Below, piece after piece: positions 56,154 to 64,000 of a DNA stretch of 64,000 nt. The DNA lies in assembly GCA_016946835.1 (NCBI GenBank), contig JACVTC010000031.1, positions 340,501 to 404,500 on the forward strand, written 5' to 3'. The position numbers were made by a program, and so were the translations under genes. The notes under the pieces were generated by a model, which was given only the letters and a program-made list of their open reading frames with translations, searched no databases and had not been told where the DNA came from. Each line of letters begins with the position of its first letter. The stretch's first letter is position 1. This DNA is from Neocallimastix lanati (nom. inval.) (taxonomy: Eukaryota > Neocallimastigomycota > Neocallimastigomycetes > Neocallimastigales > Neocallimastigaceae).

Positions 56154-59100
56154 GTGAATTTTATTAATTTTATGATTACAATAAATTTATATTGTAATGT
56201 CATTATTATTATTATTTTTACTTTTATATTTCATTCATTTAAAAAAAATTATGTAATACAATCTTAATATTAGGAATTAACCTATTCATCAAACAATGCA
56301 AGTGATTCACGTTTTTATCCTTATCAAAAAAGTCAAAACAATAATAATTATTCATATAAAGATAATAGCAATCATTATAAAAAACTTATTTATAATAGAA
56401 ATAAAAATATTAGGGATTATTTGAATGGTACAAATATCTATCTAAATAAATTTTTTATTTTTATTTTTAATTATATATATATATATAAATATATATTTTA
56501 TATTTTTTAATATAGAAATTTAAAAATTATAATAAAGATATTTAAAAAAATTTTTTTTTTTTTTGTTAATTGATTATTATAACTTTATTTATTTATTTAT
56601 TCTAGGTGATAATAATGGTTATAAACTTTTAAAACCGGGAGAAAATGGTACTTATATTGAAAAAGATTCTGGTATGAAATTACGTGATTATTGGATTTTT
56701 TTTGCTAAAACTGTAACATGTTGTATTTGTCCTATTTGTTTAACAAAATGTGGTATGCCATCCAAACCAGTACAAATGGCTTGGCGTGAAAAGGTAAAAA
56801 AAAAAAAAAAAAAAAAGAAAAAAAAAATTATTCAATTTTTTTAATATAATATTAATATTCATATCACAAGATATATTATATTAATAAAAAAATATTACAA
56901 TTGTATTTATATTTATTAATAATAATTTTTTTTTTTTTATTTTTATTTTTTTTTGTAAAAAAAATTTTTTTAATTTCATATATTTAATAATCATATTACT
57001 GATCGATAATTAAATAATATTAAATATTATTATAATGAAAAATATATTAATATATAAAAGATAACAATGGTATTTTTATATTTAGTGATGATGGCATTGA
57101 CAGGTTATTTTACTTTTGGACTTCAAAAAACTTTATGTCATACTTCTGTGAATGGATTTAATCCATGGAGAACAGTTAATAAAGATAATACATTTACAAT
57201 AAATAAATTAAAAGGTCCTATTATTCGAGGCTATACCTATGATTATAATGAATTAAAAGAGTTAGGACTTCAAATCCCAGAAGTTTATAATAATACTAAT
57301 TTAAATTCTATTTATTTACCAAAAAGTGATGGTTATTTTAAAAGTTCTTGTAAAAACTTTGTCAGTAATGTAGATACTTGTCATATATCTGAATCAGAAG
57401 AAACAAATATCCCTTGTCAAGATATAAATATATTAAATCGTGTTAAAATTAAACCAAGTAAGCAACTCTATACATGGGATGATCTTGAACTATTTAAGAA
57501 AAAAAATAATAATGCAGTAAAAGATATAAATCAATGGGATGTGAGACCCAGTAACCAAGAAGATTATAATATAATTATAAATTCTAATTTACTGGTATTT
57601 AATAGTGCTGTTTTAAATATTACCAATATTCTTAATGATTCTCAATATAGTAGTTTAATTACTAATGATTTGAAAGAAACATTAAAATTATTGATTGGAA
57701 AAGATGCTACATTATATATTAATAGATTATTAAAATATAGTACAAATCCTCATATAAAATGTCTTATGGTAAAGTATTAAATAATTAAAATTATAATAAT
57801 AATAAAAAGAAAAATAAAAAAAAATCTTTATAATAAATTTATAATATTAATATATATATTATAATAATTTTATAATAATATTAATAAATATATATATTTT
57901 TTTATAATAATATTATAATATTAATATATATATATATTTTTACAATAAATTTATAATAATATTAATTTATATTTATTTTTATTATATATATGTATATATT
58001 TTTATTTATTAATTTATTTATTTTGTATAAACTATTTGTAATGCAATAAATTAAAAAAAAAAAAATTTTTTTTTCTTTTTATTTGACTTTTAATATAATT
58101 AAATATATTAAAATTATTAATATCGTTATAATGAATTTATAATTAATAATAATTAATAATGAAGGAACAATTTATTGTTGGGTATATTGATAAAAAGACA
58201 GTTGGATGTTTTGTATCTCAAGTATATATTTATACCACATTAGTTTTAATTTTGGGTGTAGTTTTAGTTCGTTTCTTTATGGCTATTATATTTAGATATT
58301 TTATGGCTCCAAGACTTTTCAAAAAGAAAAATTATAATACCAATATGAATGGTCCTAGAACTAATTTTAATACAATTCGTGCCATTAGTTATCACTCAAA
58401 AGATGCTGCTTTAATGAATTCTAGTAATGAAACTTTAATGTGTCTTGATAAATTTATGAGTCAATCTGATTGTGAAGTTTCTAGTAATATTGTTCGTGGT
58501 AGCGAAGATACAATTAATGATGAAAATCAAGAACTATATACAATTTGTTTGGTTACCTGTTATTCTGAAGGTGAACAAGGACTTCGTAATACATTTGAAT
58601 CCTTGGCGTGTACAAAATACAATGATTCAAAAAAATTACTTTTTATTATTGCCGATGGTTTAATTAAAGGAGAAGGTAATGACCTATTAACCTCCGAAAT
58701 TATTTTAAATCTTATCACTGAAAACTATCATCAATATAAACATCCAAACACTAAAATGCCGGAACCTCAAAGTTATGTTTCTATTGCTACAGGAAATAAA
58801 CAAAAGAATATGGCTAGAGTGGTAATATATTTATTTTTAACTCAAATATATATATTATATTTCCTTTTTTTTATTTTTCCTTTTTTTTTTATTTTTATTT
58901 TTCCTTTTTTTTATTTTTCCTTTTTATTTTTATTTTTATTTTTCCTTTTTTTTTATTTTTCCTTTTTTTTTTAATTTTTATTTTTCCTTTTTTTTTTAAT
59001 TTTTATTTTTCCTTTTTTTTTTAATTTTTATTTTTCCTTTTTTTTTTTTTTTTTATAATACATAAATAAAATATAAATTTAAAGTTAATTATATATAATT

Positions 59101-62097
59101 ATTATTTATCTATAAGTTGTATTTAAATTATGTAATATTAATTTTTTTTTCTTTTTGTTTACTATTAATAAAATTTATTATATAAATATGTATATATCAC
59201 ACACACACACATATATATATATATATTCATATATGCATAGCATGCTGGTATGTATACCTCATTAGATCATACTCATAAATGTCCAGTTATAGTAGTGGTT
59301 AAATGTGGAAATCCGGAAGAAGCTAATGATCCAAAACCAGGAAATCGTGGTAAACGTGATTCTCAAGTTATTTTAATGAATTTCTTAAACCGAGTTATTT
59401 TTAATGATCGTATGAGCCCTTTAGATTACGAATTAACTTATCAAATTCAAATGACTGCTGATGTTTTTCCAGATCAATATGATTTAGTACTAATGGTAGA
59501 TGCTGATACCAAGGTGAAACCAGAATCTTTGAATTATATGGTAAAGGCTATGGTTTGTGACGAAAAAATTATGGGATTATGTGGTGAAACTAGAATTTTA
59601 AATAAGACGGCTAGTTTTGTTACTGGAATTCAAGTTTTTGAATATTATATTTCTCATCATCTTAGTAAAGCATTTGAATCAGTTTTCGGTGGTGTCACTT
59701 GTCTTCCAGGATGTTTCTGTATGTACAGAATTAAATCAAGAAAACCAAATACTAATTACGTTGTTCCTATTCTTGCTAATCCAGATATCATTGCTGAATA
59801 TTCTCAAAATGTAGTAGATTCTCTTCATAAAAAGAATTTATTATTATTGGGTGAAGATCGTTTCTTAAGTACTCTTATGTTGAAGACTTTCCCAAAAAGT
59901 AAATGAAATAATTATATAAATATATAAATAAAAATAAAATAAAATAAAATAAAATAAAATATTATATATATATATGTATTATATGTATATGTTTATATTT
60001 TATGTATTATTTGTATATGTATATTCATATATATATTTGTTTTATTTTATTTAATTTAAATTTATTTAATTATTATAAATTAGATATATTTTATAATATA
60101 GCTTTTTTTTTTTTTTTTGTTATGAACCTTAAATATTAATGTATATAATATATATATTATTTATTTTTTTTTATAATAATAATAATTATCTTTTTAGGAA
60201 AAATGATGTTTGTACCTCAAGCTAGATGTAAAACTATTGTACCAGATACATTTAAGGTTTTATTATCTCAAAGAAGAAGATGGATTAATTCTACTATACA
60301 TAATCTTGTAAAATTAGTATTTGTTCATGATTTATGTGGAACATTTTGCTTTTCTATGCAATTTGTAGTCTTCTTTGAATTATGTGGTACAGTAGTTTTG
60401 CCAGCCGCTTTAAGTTTTACTATCTATATTCTTCTTTCCTTTATCTTCACTCATAGTGTTGAAATTTTACCAATCATCTTGCTTTTTGCTATTTTGGGTT
60501 TACCAGGAATATTAATTTTTGTTACCTCTAAGGATTGGCATTACGTTTTTTGGATGTTGATCTATTTAATTGCTTTACCAATTTGGAATTTTATTTTACC
60601 ATTATATGCTGTTTGGCATATGGATGATTTTTCATGGGGGGAAACCCGAAAAATTTCTTCATCAGGTCAGAGTAATGATACAACATCTAATATCGAATTG
60701 GATATCACAAGTGATGAAAATAAGGATAAACGAGTGCCATTCAAACATTGGTCAGAGTATGAATTTGAACGTATTCTTGATTCAAGACCAATACGCTCTT
60801 ATTCCTCTACTCCAAAGGAACGTGGCTCAATAAGAACAATCAGCCTGGGTAACTTATTGTCTTCTCCATTAATGAGAAGAGCTTCCACTTCAACGCTCAA
60901 CTCTCTTAACAGTTCAATGTATTCTACACTTATTTCAAGTTATAATAATAATGGTGGATCCAATTCTAAGATGAATTATCATGACTTATATCAACGTTCT
61001 CAAAATGCCAGTTCTGAATTATTCAGTTTCAAGCGAAATTCTGATATTGATAAATTTGAAGGGATTTTCGGTAAATCGGATATATCAGAAATTAAAAAAT
61101 CGGATATGTCCAAGAGATCTCTTTATCTCGATAAAAACATATTAAATTCATCAGAATACTTGAATGGCAATGAACTATTATTTAATATTGAATTATCTTC
61201 CAAGATGAAAAATCATTACGATAATCCATCCAATACCGGATCTTCCAATAAAAACAGTAATAGTAATAGAAATAGTAAGCATTTCAGCTCTCTTAATACC
61301 TTTACTTTAGATGGTAACTCCAGCAATGGTAATAGTAATCGTAATAGCGTCATTAAGGAGAATTTGAGTAATATCAGTTCTAATGACGCAAGAAATAATT
61401 TAAATAGGAATAGTAGAAAACGTTACTCTGATCTCACATATATTAATAAAAGTGACAAAAGTTCACCTCAAGAACCTGTTCAAAGTTACAAAAATAGTAA
61501 TGGTAATGGTAATGGTAATGGTGATAATAATGATAATAAAAATGATAACGGTGTCAAGAGTCGTTATCATTCTCATCCTAATACTAATATAAATAATAAT
61601 CCTATTATTCCGAACGACTTAATTATGGATAGTATTTCCGATAATAAAGTTACTACTTCAAATAGAAATCGTTATTCTGATGCTATGAATGACTTTATGA
61701 TAAATAGTAAATCTAATAAGAATAGTAATAAGAGTCATAATTCAACTATTTTGAATGGGGATCAGGCTGCTACTACAAGAACTATTAAAAATAATTATAT
61801 TTATAATGATCCAATGGATATAAGCTCTTATATTAAAAATGATAATAATATAAATAAAAATAGGCCAAAAAGTCGCTCAAACAATAATAATAATGATTAT
61901 AATTCATATATTATAAATGACTTAAATATCAATAATAATAATAATAATAATAATAATAGTAATAGTAATAATAGTACTATTAATGATAATAAAAATAATG
62001 ATAATAATAATATTATTAATGCGAATAGCAATAGTATTAATATTTATAATAAAAATAATTCAAATATAATGAATGGATTTAATACTACTACTACTAC

Positions 62098-62132
<35 letters not shown>

Positions 62133-63731
62133 GTAATAGTAATAATAATAATAATAGTAATAATAATAATAGTAATAATAATAATAATAATAGTAATAAT
62201 AATAGTAATAATAATAATAATAATAATAATGATTCAAATATAATGAATGATTTTAATACTATTACTAATAATAATAATTATAGTAATAATAATAATAGTA
62301 GTAGTAGTAATAACAATATATATAATATAAATTCAACAATAGAAAGCAACCCGACTAGGAATAATACGATATTAAACAAAAAAAGTAACAGAAATTCAAA
62401 AACAATAAATAATCTTAATATTGATAATAGAAATAGATCATCAGATAACATTTCTAATATCATGAAAGAGCTTGATATTAAAAATAACAAAAATAATACA
62501 ACAGATAATAAATCATTTAATAGTATGGCAATCTTTAATGAACTCAATAATGATATTGATAATATATTGAATTATCTCAATGAAAAGGAACAAGTGAAAA
62601 ATGAAGGTAGCAAGAAACAAGAGCAACAACAACAACCAAAGACTTCTGAGGGTAAAAATAAAGAATCCAGAGATAATAGAAGAAATAAAAATAAAACTCA
62701 AAGTTCAAGAAAGAACGACGAATCTAATATTCTGAATGATACAACAACAGAGGCAAAGAAGAAGCATAAATCCAAGAGTAAACAACACAATTCCAGTAGT
62801 ATAAATAGTACAACTTTAAGTTCGTATGATGCTGGATCTGTAAGAAGTAAAAGTAAATCACGTGATTATAGTAAAAGAAAGGATAGAAATAAAGAGAAAA
62901 GTAGAAACAAAAGTAGAAAAGGTAGAAGTAATGATAAAGCAATTGATTCTAGCCTTGAAAATGTGAGAAATAAAATAAATGGTAATAATAAGGATAATAA
63001 TAATAATGATGATAATAATGATGATAATAATAATAGAGATATTAATGATTATAATATTATGAAAAATGAAAATGAAATAGAAAACACAAAAAATATAAAT
63101 ATTAATAATGATAGAAATAATCAAATTAATCATATGATAAATGATTATAGTTTTAATTCTATTCAAAATTCAAATTCAAATTCAAATTCATTTTCAAATT
63201 CAAATTCAAGTAACAACCCATTTAATTATAGTCCTCAAGAAATTGCAAATATCTTAAATCCACAAAGAAAAGATTCTTCATTTTCAAGAAGAGAGAGTGG
63301 TAGTGAAGAAAGCACTCCAAATCGTAATAATGGTAATCCAAAAGAAAACAAATCAAATAGAAAATCTAAATTAAATAAACGTCATAGCAGAGTTCCAAAC
63401 GACGTAAATGAAATAGCTTTATCCCAAATACATAACGATGATAATAATATATCCAGTAATGATAATGTTATTAGTAATAGTAGCATAAGTAGTTATAGTG
63501 AAGAAATTAATTACAACCCTTATAATATTTCAAATATGATCAATTCCAATGATATGGATTTCTTTATGAAAATTGATAATTATAATGACCTGAATAATAG
63601 TTACATAATTCCAAATAATGATGATATTATAGAATATAAGATAAATTCTAATCCTAATTTACTGAAAAACTATGAAGATGAAGGAGAATTATTTGGTAAT
63701 AGAAATAGAAGTAATGATGATGATAATAATG

Positions 63732-63765
<34 letters not shown>

Positions 63766-64000
63766 TCATCACTCTCAAACAATTCAAAATGCTAATAATA
63801 TAAATAATGAAATTTTAGAAAATAAAACTATTACAAGAACTAATAATGGCTACAAACCTCTCATGGTGAATAATTTCAGTATGGATGGAAGTAACTATAG
63901 TTTTAGTAGTGTCAATTATAATATGAGTCAGGATGAATCTTCAATATACAGTAATAATAATCCATTCATGAAAAACTTAGAAAACAATAAGTATCAAAAG
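55641..64000 (+). CDS. Class IV (CHS3-type) chitin synthase with giant Asn-rich tail, 3' end outside window
   Basis: At least eight exons with GT..AG introns join in frame: 55641-55698, 55844-55890, 56274-56427, 56606-56793, 57061-57768, 58165-58821, 59241-59898, and 60198 to the window end. The 2,091 codons seen make a membrane enzyme that polymerises UDP-N-acetylglucosamine into cell-wall chitin. The N-terminal cytosolic part precedes a membrane segment (about 152-170). A lumenal region (about 175-385), whose LYTWDDL recalls the cytochrome-b5-like part of CHS3, comes next. A second membrane segment lies at 404-428. The glycosyltransferase domain follows: ADG (548-550), VDAD (690-693), GEDRFL (808-813) and QRRRW (848-852). 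Three membrane helices and [12 protein letters not shown] (964-975) complete the CHS3 core. The following 1,116 residues are Asn/Ser-rich low complexity with short charged blocks and no domain I recognise. They have no stop to the window edge. Confidence 0.93.
56084..56156. repeat. (CTT)n then (ATT)n microsatellite in a chitin synthase intron
   Basis: About ten TCT/CTT units pass directly into about 14 ATT units within the second intron. Confidence 0.9.
58858..59054. repeat. Pyrimidine-rich tandem tract in a chitin synthase intron
   Basis: TTTTCC(T)nATTTTTA units repeat about ten times after the donor of intron 6. They are read through as a Phe/Leu-rich open frame that is not exonic. Confidence 0.85.

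Noticed and set aside
62278-63166. Leu/Ile-rich minus-strand open frames suggesting membrane proteins
   Set aside because: They are antisense of Asn-rich codons in the chitin synthase tail.

Overview
The window is nuclear DNA from an extremely A+T-rich fungus. An anaerobic gut fungus (Neocallimastigomycota) is the best fit. The grounds are poly-Asn tracts in host proteins, intron-rich genes with GT..AG introns, a CHS3-type (class IV) chitin synthase, a large-subunit rRNA relic, a MULE-like transposase relic of a kind I associate with these fungi, and an intronless gene that looks bacterial in origin. This placement is inference. No sequence search was possible.

Layout. Positions 1-3371 hold no gene, only one solo LTR (1570-2529). 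Positions 3372-27330 are a 24-kb pile of LTR retrotransposons ending 12 bp before a tRNA-Thr(UGU) gene (27343-27414). In order they are: element A (3377-6642, non-autonomous, identical-length 482-bp LTRs); element 1 (6648-19160, a 12.5-kb Ty3/gypsy element with Asn-rich insertions in pol); LTR C (19165-20021); and LTR D (20027-20949 plus 27282-27325). LTR D is split by element 2 (20950-27276), a chromodomain Ty3/gypsy element with 651-bp LTRs and the target duplication ACTAA. Every junction in the pile carries the same pentamer, CACAT or AACAT, as if elements had been inserted one after another at a single position beside the tRNA gene. All three full elements lie on the minus strand. Elements A and 2 carry Tf1-like self-priming sites. 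Elements 1 and 2 each carry a textbook -1 frameshift signal at the gag stop codon.

The single gene at 30569-33475 (minus strand) is the most interesting object. It encodes a 968-residue fusion of an O-acetylhomoserine sulfhydrylase, a SAM methyltransferase resembling methionine S-methyltransferases, and a DMSP-lyase-like cupin. Methionine synthesis, sulfonium formation and cleavage to dimethyl sulfide could therefore reside in one chain.

Positions 33476-46919 are gene-poor. They contain long microsatellites, a decayed 5' LSU rRNA copy (38400-39756), a MULE-like transposase relic (40050-41100), a subtilisin-like protease relic (42537-42900) with a perfect 34-bp palindrome, and a possible small LTR element (36054-37250). 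Positions 46920-49904 encode translation factor eIF4B in 11 exons. Positions 49905-55640 hold nothing I can call. From 55641 to the window end runs a class IV chitin synthase with at least eight exons and a low-complexity tail of more than 1,100 residues that leaves the window still open.
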